From Sphingomonas bacterium (GTDB taxonomy: Bacteria; Pseudomonadota; Alphaproteobacteria; Sphingomonadales; Sphingomonadaceae): DNA of 6,225 nt. The stretch is taken from contig NZ_CAHJWX010000123.1 of assembly GCF_903643065.1 (NCBI RefSeq), positions 1 to 6,225 on the forward strand, read 5' to 3'. The notes beneath the pieces are model-generated. The model worked only from the letters and a program-made list of their open reading frames with translations. It had not been told where the DNA came from and ran no database searches. Positions 1 through 5,647 of the stretch are shown here, piece by piece. The position numbers and the translations under genes were made by a program. Position 1 is the first letter of the stretch. Every line of letters begins with the position of its first letter.

Positions 1-648
1 GTCACGATCCTGCCCGCGCTCGCGCCCGGCGCGGTGCTGATCGACTGTTCCACGATCGACGTCGCCACCGCGCGGCGCGTGGCTGGGCAGGCGCGCGACG
101 CCGGCCACCTCGCGGTCGATGCCCCCGTCTCGGGTGGGATCGCGGCGGCGGCGGGGGGCACGCTCACCTTCATGGTCGGCGGCACGGCGGAAGGCTTCGA
201 GCGAGCCCAACCGGTGCTCGCCGCGATGGGCAAGGCGGTGATCCATGCCGGCGCCAGCGGCGCGGGCCAAGCGGCGAAGATCTGCAACAACATGATCCTG
301 GGCGCGGCGATGATCGCGACCTGCGAGGCGTTCGGGCTGGCGGCGAAGCTGGGCCTCGACGCGCGGGCTTTCTTCGACATCGCCAGCGTCTCGTCGGGTC
401 AGAGCTGGAGCATGACCAGCTATTGCCCCGTCCCCGGCGTCGGCCCCGACACGCCCGCCGACCACGATTATCACGGCGGCTTCGCGGCGGCGCTGATGCT
501 CAAGGACCTGCGCCTCGCGATGCAGGCAGCGGGCGAGGCAGGCGCGGCGACGCCGATGGGCGCGCGGGCGGCGGAGCTGTACGAGCGGTTCGTCGGCGCC
601 GGGGAGGGCGGCAAGGACTTCAGCGGCATCATCGAGATGCTGCGGTGA
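1..648 (+). CDS. mmsB: 3-hydroxyisobutyrate dehydrogenase, C-terminal part (5' end outside window)
   Basis: The frame is open from the first base, and 215 residues are visible before the TGA. The family is the 6-phosphogluconate/beta-hydroxyacid dehydrogenase group; MmsB oxidises 3-hydroxyisobutyrate to methylmalonate semialdehyde with NAD+ in cytosolic valine degradation. Visible motifs (fragment numbering) are the substrate-loop VDAPVSGG around residues 39-46, the catalytic block GASGAGQAAKICNNM with the predicted catalytic lysine at about 93, and the C-terminal stretch CPVPGVGPDTPADHDYHGGF followed by LMLKDLRLA. That last stretch is typical of MmsB and separates it from tartronate semialdehyde reductases. 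Family members are about 295 residues, so roughly 80 residues with the Rossmann NAD-binding domain lie upstream of the window. In related bacteria mmsB often sits with mmsA, acyl-CoA dehydrogenase and enoyl-CoA hydratase genes; here the next gene downstream is a permease on the same strand. The family call is secure; substrate specificity is inferred. Confidence 0.93.
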   Translation, partial: VTILPALAPGAVLIDCSTIDVATARRVAGQARDAGHLAVDAPVSGGIAAAAGGTLTFMVGGTAEGFERAQPVLAAMGKAVIHAGASGAGQAAKICNNMILGAAMIATCEAFGLAAKLGLDARAFFDIASVSSGQSWSMTSYCPVPGVGPDTPADHDYHGGFAAALMLKDLRLAMQAAGEAGAATPMGARAAELYERFVGAGEGGKDFSGIIEMLR

Positions 649-658
649 TCACCTCCTC

Positions 659-684
659 GTCATGCCGGCACGAGGCCGGGTGAC
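659..684 (+). other. Imperfect stem-loop in the mmsB-permease gap
   Basis: GTCA (659-662) and CCGG (665-668) pair with CCGG (676-679) and TGAC (681-684) around a 7-base loop, with a small asymmetric internal bulge. It begins 11 bases after the mmsB stop. There is no T-tract after it, so it is not a canonical intrinsic terminator. It could be an mRNA 3'-end or processing hairpin, or a copy of the GTCA..CCGG/CCGG..TGAC dispersed intergenic palindromes that I recall as common in alphaproteobacterial genomes. The pairing is seen directly; the role is inference. Confidence 0.4.
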
Positions 685-717
685 GACGGGCATCCTCCCG
701 CGCTACACCGCTCCGAC

Positions 718-725
718 AGGGGAGG
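718..725 (+). promoter_or_regulatory. Ribosome binding site of the MHS permease
   Basis: A purine-rich AGGGGAGG run sits four bases before the ATG at 730. The match to the anti-Shine-Dalgarno sequence is strong and decides this start. No convincing promoter is visible in the short gap after mmsB, which fits cotranscription with it. Confidence 0.75.
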
Positions 726-729
726 AACG

Positions 730-2082
730 ATGGCGACGACACCAGAGCCGACCAAGGCCGACATCCGGCTCGTCATCGCCGCCTCGGCGCTGGGCACGGT
801 GTTCGAATGGTATGATTTCTTCATCTGGGGCACGCTGACCGCGTCGGGCATCCTCCAGCGCTCGTTCTTCCGCCCCGGTGACCAGTCGGTCGCGACCTTG
901 CTCGCCTGGGCCACCTTCGCGGTCGGATTCGCGTTCCGGCCGCTGGGCGCGATGGTGTTCGGCTATCTGGGCGACAAGCTCGGGCGCAAATATACGTTCC
1001 TGGTCACGATCACGCTGATGGGGGTCGCCACCGCCGGGATCGGCGTCGCGCCCACCTATACGGCGATCGGCTGGGCGGCGCCGGCGCTGATCCTGTTGTG
1101 CCGCGTCGCCCAGGGCTTGGCGCTGGGCGGCGAATATGGCGGCGCGGCGATCTATGTCGCGGAGCACGCGCCGCAGGGCCGCGCGGGGCTGTACACCAGC
1201 TTCATCCAGGCGGGCGTGGTCGGTGGCTTCATCCTCAGCCTCGCCGTGGTGCTCGTGACCAAGGCATCGGCCGGCGCCGACGCGTGGGCGACGGGCTGGT
1301 GGCGCTTCCCGTTCCTGTTCTCGCTGCTGCTGCTCGCCGTGTCGCTATGGATGCGGCTCAAGCTGTCCGAAAGTCCCGTGTTCCGCGCGATGCGCGCGGC
1401 GGGCGAGGCGGCGGTCAATCCGTTCCGTGAGAGCTTCACCTGGCCCGGCAACGTCCGCCGCTTGCTCGTCGCGCTGTTCGGCATCGCGGCGGGGCTGACG
1501 GTGATCTGGTACACCGCGCTGTTCTCGGCGCTGACCTTCCTGACCGGGCCGATGCACATGGACGAGCGGGCGGCGCAGCTGATCGTCGCCGCCGGCGCGC
1601 TGGCCGGGCTGGTCTTCTATTTCCTGACGGGCGCCTGGTCCGATCGGGTCGGGCGCAAGCGGCCAATCGTGATCGGCTACGCCCTGACGCTGGTCCTGCT
1701 ATTCCCGCTGTTCCACCTGATCGGCCATGCGGCGGGCGATGGCGCGGGAGCGCCGGGCCAGGTGCCGGGCGCGGGCGCGGTCGCGCTGATCCTGTTCGGC
1801 ATCCTGGGATTGATGGCGCTGTCCGGGCTCAGCTATGGCTCGGTCGCGGCATTGCTGGCGGAGATGTTCCCGCCGCGCATCCGCTATTCCTCGCTGTCGA
1901 TTCCCTATCATTTCGGGACGGGCTATTTCGGCGGTTTCCTGCCGCTGATCTCCACCGCGATCGTGAAGGGGACCCACGATCCATATGCCGGGCTGTGGTA
2001 CACCGAGGCGGTGGTGGCGATGGCGTTGGCGGTGACGTGGTGGGGGCTGGCGGAGCCGCCAGCAATCACTGCAGCGCCCTGA
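730..2082 (+). CDS. MHS-family MFS permease (metabolite:proton symporter)
   Basis: A 450-residue inner-membrane transporter of the major facilitator superfamily, metabolite:H+ symporter branch (relatives include ShiA, KgtP and ProP). Helix 1 carries the MHS hallmark GTVFEWYDFFIWG (about 22-34). The loop 2-3 signature GYLGDKLGRK is at 78-87, and its C-half counterpart GAWSDRVGRKRP is at 301-312. GLALGGEYGGAAIYVAEHAP (129-148) follows helix 4, and LSESPVF (212-218) lies at the start of the central cytoplasmic loop. Twelve helices can be traced. The loop around 333-348, rich in G, A and P, is short; some relatives that I recall have a much longer insert there. The start is fixed by a strong ribosome binding site. 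Likely substrates are small organic acids, betaine-like solutes or a valine-pathway acid given mmsB upstream, but the sequence does not identify one. The 3' end overlaps the convergent hydrolase gene by 17 bp. Confidence 0.92.
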   Translation: MATTPEPTKADIRLVIAASALGTVFEWYDFFIWGTLTASGILQRSFFRPGDQSVATLLAWATFAVGFAFRPLGAMVFGYLGDKLGRKYTFLVTITLMGVATAGIGVAPTYTAIGWAAPALILLCRVAQGLALGGEYGGAAIYVAEHAPQGRAGLYTSFIQAGVVGGFILSLAVVLVTKASAGADAWATGWWRFPFLFSLLLLAVSLWMRLKLSESPVFRAMRAAGEAAVNPFRESFTWPGNVRRLLVALFGIAAGLTVIWYTALFSALTFLTGPMHMDERAAQLIVAAGALAGLVFYFLTGAWSDRVGRKRPIVIGYALTLVLLFPLFHLIGHAAGDGAGAPGQVPGAGAVALILFGILGLMALSGLSYGSVAALLAEMFPPRIRYSSLSIPYHFGTGYFGGFLPLISTAIVKGTHDPYAGLWYTEAVVAMALAVTWWGLAEPPAITAAP

Positions 2083-3241
2083 CCTCCGCGCTGCCCGCGC
2101 ACGCGTCCAGCCGCGACAGGTCGAGCGGCGGGCGCGGCCCGCTCACCGGCGGCACCTCGAACCCCATGCCGATCGCGTGCGCGGCGAAGCGCGCCGGGTC
2201 GTTGCCCGTGCACCGCATCAGCGCGGCCAGCATCCGGGGCGGCGTGTCATGGCTCTCGAATGACAGCCGGAACGTCCCCCAGTGGATCGGCAGCGCCAGC
2301 CCGGCGCCGGTGCGATCGAACACCCGCACCGCCTCGATCGGACCCATGTGGCTGCCGATCCGCATCTGCCCCGGCACGAAGCGGAACGCGCCGATCGGCA
2401 GCGCCGCGAACCGGATGGCGCCGTGCGACGCCGCCTCCGCCGGCCATCGGCCGTCACCCCAGCCGGTATCGGCGGCGAAGTAGAAATTGCCCCCACTCGG
2501 CAGCCTGACCACGAAGCCGGACCACAGCGCCCGGTTGCGATCGGTCGAATAGCGCGTGCCCCAATGCTGCGCGCGCACCACCACCACCGACACGCCATGG
2601 CCGACCGGCACCTCACCGCCCCAGTCCGCCGTCGTGGCTTTCGCGCCGCCGGCTTGCGCGATCACCGCGTCGTTGCCGAGGCTGGTGACGATGCGCGGGT
2701 GATCCCGTGTCCACAGCCGCCTCAGCGTCGGCAGGTCGAGATGATCGTAATGGTTGTGGCTGATCAGCACGAGGTCGATGGTCGGCAGGTCTTCGAACCG
2801 CACGCCCGGTGCCGCGACCCGCCTCGCCCCAATCCGCCACGGGCCGGTGCGGTCGCTCCAGATCGGATCGGTGAGGATGTTGAGCCCGTGGGTCTGCACC
2901 AGCACCGTCGCATGGCCGATCCAGGTGACGAGCATCCGCTCGCCCTCCACCCGCGCCGGCGGCCTGGACGGGTGCACCTCCACCCGCTCGGGCCAGGGCG
3001 GCCGCCCGTCGCGCCCCGTGAAATAGCGCCACAGAAAGCCTATCCGGCTGCCGCCGGTCGGGATCTCCGCCGTGTCGTCGCGTCCAGGATTGAAGAAGCG
3101 CTCGCCATCGAAATGATCGGACGGCGGCCCCCTGTAATAGATGCGATCAAGGAAGCGCGGCACGACCGTGATCGCCAGCCCGAGCAGGATCACGAGCAGC
3201 AGCACGATCGCGCCGGCGATCTTGAGGACGGCGGCGATCAA
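2066..3241 (-). CDS. Membrane-anchored MBL-fold metallo-hydrolase, NAPE-PLD-like
   Basis: A 391-residue metallo-beta-lactamase-fold protein. Residues about 6-28 form one hydrophobic helix (signal anchor or uncleaved signal), so the catalytic domain probably faces the periplasm. The fold begins near TWIGHATVLVQ (106-116), then NILTDPIWSDR (121-131). The metal-binding motif SHNHYDHLD gives H162, H164, D166 and H167. Further ligands are H226 (RAQHWGTR), D258 (FAADTGWGD) and H320 (LPIHWGTF). Order and spacing match N-acylphosphatidylethanolamine-hydrolysing phospholipase D and the related UlaG-like lactonase group, so a phospholipid or lipid-amide phosphodiester is a plausible substrate; this is inference. 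The only in-frame start before the helix is TTG at 3241; the frame is closed by a TGA at 3260-3262, and no good ribosome binding site is visible. A six-codon ATG frame overlaps that TTG, so the true N-terminus is uncertain. It is divergent from the amidase and convergent with the permease. Confidence 0.9.
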   Translation of the reverse strand: MIAAVLKIAGAIVLLLVILLGLAITVVPRFLDRIYYRGPPSDHFDGERFFNPGRDDTAEIPTGGSRIGFLWRYFTGRDGRPPWPERVEVHPSRPPARVEGERMLVTWIGHATVLVQTHGLNILTDPIWSDRTGPWRIGARRVAAPGVRFEDLPTIDLVLISHNHYDHLDLPTLRRLWTRDHPRIVTSLGNDAVIAQAGGAKATTADWGGEVPVGHGVSVVVVRAQHWGTRYSTDRNRALWSGFVVRLPSGGNFYFAADTGWGDGRWPAEAASHGAIRFAALPIGAFRFVPGQMRIGSHMGPIEAVRVFDRTGAGLALPIHWGTFRLSFESHDTPPRMLAALMRCTGNDPARFAAHAIGMGFEVPPVSGPRPPLDLSRLDACAGSAEVRALQ

Positions 3242-3290
3242 GAAGGGCGGGTCCGCATGTCATCGTCAACGCAGGTTGCGGGGGTCGGTT

Positions 3291-3354
3291 CACCCGCACT
3301 GTCGCAAGCGACCTTGCCCGATGCCATCGGCCGCGCGACAGTCCCACTGGGGTG
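3291..3354 (+). promoter_or_regulatory. Nested inverted repeats: possible structured 5' leader or operator of the amidase gene
   Basis: Between the divergent hydrolase and amidase genes, ACTGTC (3298-3303) pairs with GACAGT (3337-3342). With the two adjoining bases this is a perfect 8-base repeat, ACTGTCGC against GCGACAGT. Enclosed back to back are GCAAG-CGAC-CTTGC (3304-3317) and CCGATG-C-CATCGG (3318-3330), leaving only a six-base linker. Outside, CACCC (3291-3295) can pair with GGGTG (3350-3354). As RNA this folds into a three-way junction. The right outer arm also overlaps an alternative hairpin GGGG-TGTTCG-CCCC (3349-3362), which ends five bases before the amidase ribosome binding site. 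The pairings are seen directly; a regulatory role, and whether it acts as RNA or as a DNA operator, is inference. It matches no riboswitch class I recognise. Confidence 0.35.
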
Positions 3355-3367
3355 TTCGCCCCGGCCG

Positions 3368-3373
3368 AAGGAG
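3368..3373 (+). promoter_or_regulatory. Ribosome binding site of the amidase
   Basis: AAGGAG lies six bases before the ATG at 3380, close to an ideal Shine-Dalgarno sequence and spacing. It sets the start at the codon that opens the signal peptide and excludes the long upstream extension of this frame, which merely runs antisense to the hydrolase gene. Confidence 0.8.
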
Positions 3374-3379
3374 AACACC

Positions 3380-4936
3380 ATGCGCCGCCTGATCCTCGCC
3401 GCCCTGCTCGCCGCCACCCCTGCCGGCGCCAGGACCGTCGCGGTCGAGGAAAAGTCGATCGACCAGCTTCAGGCGATGATGGCCGCCGGCCAGGCGTCCA
3501 GCGCCGATCTCGTCCAGGCCTATCTCAAGCGCATCGCCGCGATGGACCGCCAGGGCCCGACGCTGCGCGCGGTGATCGCGCTCAACCCCGACGCGCTCGC
3601 CCAGGCCAGGGTGCTCGACGCCGAGCGCAAGGCCGGGCACCTGCGCGGGCCACTCCATGGCATCCCGGTGCTGATCAAGGACAATGTGGAGACCGCCGAC
3701 AACGTCGCCACCACCGCGGGCAGCCTCGCGCTCGCCGCCAACGTCACGCGCCGCGACGCGCCGGTGGTGGCGCAGCTGCGCGCGGCCGGCGCGGTGATCC
3801 TGGGCAAGACCAACCTCTCCGAATGGGCGAACATCCGCTCGACGCGATCGATCAGCGGTTGGAGCGCGGTCGGGGGCCAGGTGCGCAACCCGTACGCGCT
3901 CGATCGCACGGCCTGCGGTTCGTCGTCGGGCTCGGGCGCGGGCGTGGCGGCGTCGTTCGCCGCCGCCGCCGTGGGCACGGAGACCGATGGCTCGGTGGTC
4001 TGCCCGTCGTCGATCAACGGGCTGGCCGGGCTCAAGCCCTCGATCGGGCTGGTCAGCCGCACGCACGTGGTGCCGATCAGCCATTCGCAGGACACGCCCG
4101 GGCCGATGGCGCGCTCGGTCAGGGATGTCGCGCTGATGCTCTCGGCGATGGTCGGCGGCGACCCCGTCGACGCGCCGCGCGGGGTGGCGACCGACTATGT
4201 CGCCGGCCTGTCGACCAGCGCGCTGTCGGGGCTGCGGATCGCGGTGCTGCGCCCGGCGATGACGCCGGATCTCGCTGCGGCGTTCGACCGCGCGCTGGCG
4301 GTGCTGCGCGCCGGCGGCGCCGAGCTGGTCGAGGTGGAGCGGCCCAAGACCGAAGGGCTGGGCGCGGCCGAGCAGGTCGTGCTGCAGACCGAGCTCAAGG
4401 CGGACCTGAACGCCTATCTCGCGACCACCCCGCCGGCGGTGACGACGCGGACGCTCGCCGACGTGATCGCGTTCAACACCGCGCACGCGGCGACCGAGAT
4501 GGCCTATTTCGGGCAAGAGACGTTCGAGGCGGCGCAGCGGACGACGGGGCTGGACGATCCGGACTACCAAGCCGCGCGCGCCAAGTCGCTCCGGCTCGCC
4601 AGCGAGGCGATCGACGGCCTGCTGGCCAAGGCTCGCGCGACCGTGCTGGTGGAGCCGAGCTACGGCCCCGCCTGGCTGATCGAGCCGGTCTATGGCGATC
4701 AGTATGACGGGCCGTCCTCGGCCGGGCTGCCCGCCGTCGCGGGCTATCCGAACCTGACGGTGCCGATGGGCCTGGTGCGCGGCCTGCCGGCCGGCCTGTC
4801 CTTCATCGCCACCCGATACGGCGAGGCGACCGTGCTCGGCGCCGGCTATGCCTATGAACAACGGGCGCACACCCGCATCGCGCCCCGCTACCTGCCGACG
4901 GCGGACGTGGGGCCGGGGATGACGGGAAGTCGCTGA
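3380..4936 (+). CDS. Exported amidase-signature hydrolase (peptide-amidase-like)
   Basis: A 518-residue amidase-signature enzyme, a family that hydrolyses carboxamide bonds to acid plus ammonia or amine. The N-terminus, with two arginines, a short hydrophobic stretch and then ATPAGA before RTVA, looks like a cleavable Sec signal with processing near residue 17, so the enzyme is probably periplasmic. The Ser-cisSer-Lys triad is visible: K100 in GIPVLIKDN, cis-serine S181 in CGSSSGSGAG and nucleophile S205 in GTETDGSVVCPSS, with the usual 24-residue gap between the serines. GLAGLKPSIGLVSR (214-227) and the motif DTPGPMARSVRD (238-249) complete the signature region. A signal peptide together with the GTETDGS.VCPSS form recalls Stenotrophomonas peptide amidase (C-terminal amide removal), not GatA, and no gatB or gatC is adjacent. 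The substrate is inferred. It has its own start signal and a structured upstream region, and is divergent from the metallo-hydrolase. Confidence 0.93.
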   Translation: MRRLILAALLAATPAGARTVAVEEKSIDQLQAMMAAGQASSADLVQAYLKRIAAMDRQGPTLRAVIALNPDALAQARVLDAERKAGHLRGPLHGIPVLIKDNVETADNVATTAGSLALAANVTRRDAPVVAQLRAAGAVILGKTNLSEWANIRSTRSISGWSAVGGQVRNPYALDRTACGSSSGSGAGVAASFAAAAVGTETDGSVVCPSSINGLAGLKPSIGLVSRTHVVPISHSQDTPGPMARSVRDVALMLSAMVGGDPVDAPRGVATDYVAGLSTSALSGLRIAVLRPAMTPDLAAAFDRALAVLRAGGAELVEVERPKTEGLGAAEQVVLQTELKADLNAYLATTPPAVTTRTLADVIAFNTAHAATEMAYFGQETFEAAQRTTGLDDPDYQAARAKSLRLASEAIDGLLAKARATVLVEPSYGPAWLIEPVYGDQYDGPSSAGLPAVAGYPNLTVPMGLVRGLPAGLSFIATRYGEATVLGAGYAYEQRAHTRIAPRYLPTADVGPGMTGSR

Positions 4937-4949
4937 GCGATCAGGCTCA
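4934..4949. terminator. Small bidirectional hairpin spanning two convergent stop codons
   Basis: TGAGC (4934-4938) and GCTCA (4945-4949) form a perfect 5-bp inverted repeat with a six-base loop. The left arm begins with the amidase TGA and the right arm ends with the stop of the opposite-strand DUF2721 gene. No T-tract flanks it on either side, so as an intrinsic terminator it would be weak, and part of the symmetry follows simply from two facing TGA codons. Confidence 0.2.
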
Positions 4950-5402
4950 CCCCCGCTCCAGCAGCTCCGGCCTGATCCGGAGCGCGTGCGTCGCCACCCG
5001 CACCTCGATCATGAACGCAGCCAGCGCCGCGATCAGGAACACCATCGCGCCGATGAACGCGAACGCGACGCCACGGCCGATGTGCAGCCGCCCGAGTTCG
5101 GCCACGAACAGCAGCGTCACCACCAGGCAGGTCGTCACCGCGCTCAGCACCGCCAGCAGCAGCCCGGCGTTGATCAGCCGGATGCGCTGGTCGAGCACGC
5201 GCAGCTCGCGGACGTGACGGTCGTGCTCGGGCCCCTGACTTTTAGGATGAAGCGCCTCCAGCATCCGCCCACGATCGACCACGCGCCCCAGCCGTCCCGC
5301 CAGCACGTTCACGAACGCGCCGATGCCCGCCAGCATGAACACCGGCGAGAGCGAGAGCTGGATCGTCTGCGCGATGGTGGAGACGGCGGGGAAGGTCGGC
5401 AC
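4947..5402 (-). CDS. DUF2721 family small membrane protein
   Basis: A 151-residue integral membrane protein of unknown function. Three hydrophobic segments are seen at about 14-36, 76-101 and 110-133. The conserved family block runs from IQLSLSPVFMLAGIGAF (14-30) into NVLAGRLGRVVDRGRMLE (32-49). A charged cytoplasm-type linker (about 50-72, with HPKSQGPEHDRHVRELRVLDQR) precedes helix 2. Length and layout are normal for DUF2721. The start is GTG at 5402. No strong ribosome binding site precedes it, and an ATG-AAC-TGA mini-frame ends two bases upstream, so initiation is not certain; the in-frame CTG at 5408 would add only two residues. It converges on the amidase with 10 bp between stops and is divergent from dxs. 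Neighbours give no hint of function. Confidence 0.85.
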   Translation of the reverse strand: MPTFPAVSTIAQTIQLSLSPVFMLAGIGAFVNVLAGRLGRVVDRGRMLEALHPKSQGPEHDRHVRELRVLDQRIRLINAGLLLAVLSAVTTCLVVTLLFVAELGRLHIGRGVAFAFIGAMVFLIAALAAFMIEVRVATHALRIRPELLERG

Positions 5403-5470
5403 GCTCAGTTCATGCGATGATCGGCCCCCAAAAGGAACCCGCCACTAGCGACCTCAGCCTTGCCAAGCAT

Positions 5471-5486
5471 CCCGTTCGCGAACGGG
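5471..5486. repeat. Perfect 16-bp palindrome in the DUF2721-dxs divergent region
   Basis: CCCGTTCGCGAACGGG is exactly self-complementary (8+8 with no spacer). It lies 68 bp upstream of the DUF2721 start and 161 bp upstream of dxs. It is followed directly by two nested shorter inverted repeats: CGCGTG (5487-5492) with CACGCG (5513-5518), and inside it GGCGG-AG-CCGCC (5492-5503). No T-tract follows. Candidate roles are a dimeric regulator site for either divergent gene, an mRNA leader hairpin, or a dispersed genomic repeat. The symmetry is certain; the role is unknown. Confidence 0.6.
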
Positions 5487-5544
5487 CGCGTGGCGGAGCC
5501 GCCGGGGTGAGGCACGCGACTGGAGCGCGAGGGAAGAAGGATCG

Positions 5545-5589
5545 ATGGATCGGATCGGCATTCTGACGGAGGGATCGCCGACTAGCTAG
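5545..5589 (+). CDS. Possible 14-codon reading frame upstream of dxs (doubtful)
   Basis: An ATG preceded three bases upstream by AAGGA (5537-5541) opens a frame encoding [14 protein letters not shown], closed by TAG. The same frame is open upstream back to 5449 without an ATG or GTG. It is in a different frame from dxs and ends 58 bases before it. The ribosome binding site is reasonable though close. It could be a leader peptide or chance. I recognise no homologue. Confidence 0.15.
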   Translation: MDRIGILTEGSPTS

Positions 5590-5647
5590 TGATTGCCCTG
5601 GCGACGTCCGTATAGGATGGACGGTGTTTCAGGCGAGTTGGACGGAA

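Noticed and set aside
3241..3269. TTGACG (minus strand, 3269-3264) as the -35 box of the hydrolase promoter
   Set aside because: A -10 at normal spacing would fall at about 3246-3241, on the start codon, and the bases there are GC-rich and unlike a -10 box.
2282..3379. In-frame extension of the amidase reading frame by 366 codons upstream, giving an apparent 884-residue protein
   Set aside because: It runs antisense to the hydrolase gene, is rich in Arg, Pro and His with no recognisable domain, and the AAGGAG site plus signal peptide fix the amidase start at 3380.
3290..4870. Long minus-strand open frame (526 codons) opposite the amidase
   Set aside because: It is a mirror of a high-GC gene: the translation is dominated by R, G, A, H and Q with no motif, while the plus strand shows a full amidase signature and catalytic triad.
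4934..4949. Strong bidirectional intrinsic terminator between amidase and DUF2721
   Set aside because: The stem is only 5 bp, there is no T-tract on either strand, and the symmetry is partly forced by two facing TGA stops; kept only as a low-confidence feature.
5468..5490. TTCGCGA within the palindrome as a tRNA T-loop
   Set aside because: The conserved A at the fifth loop position is missing, and no acceptor, D or anticodon arms can be drawn around it.
5593..5616. TTGCCC (5593-5598) and TATAGG (5611-5616) as a dxs promoter
   Set aside because: The spacer is only 12 bases, too short for a sigma-70-type promoter, and no -35-like hexamer lies at the proper distance from TATAGG.
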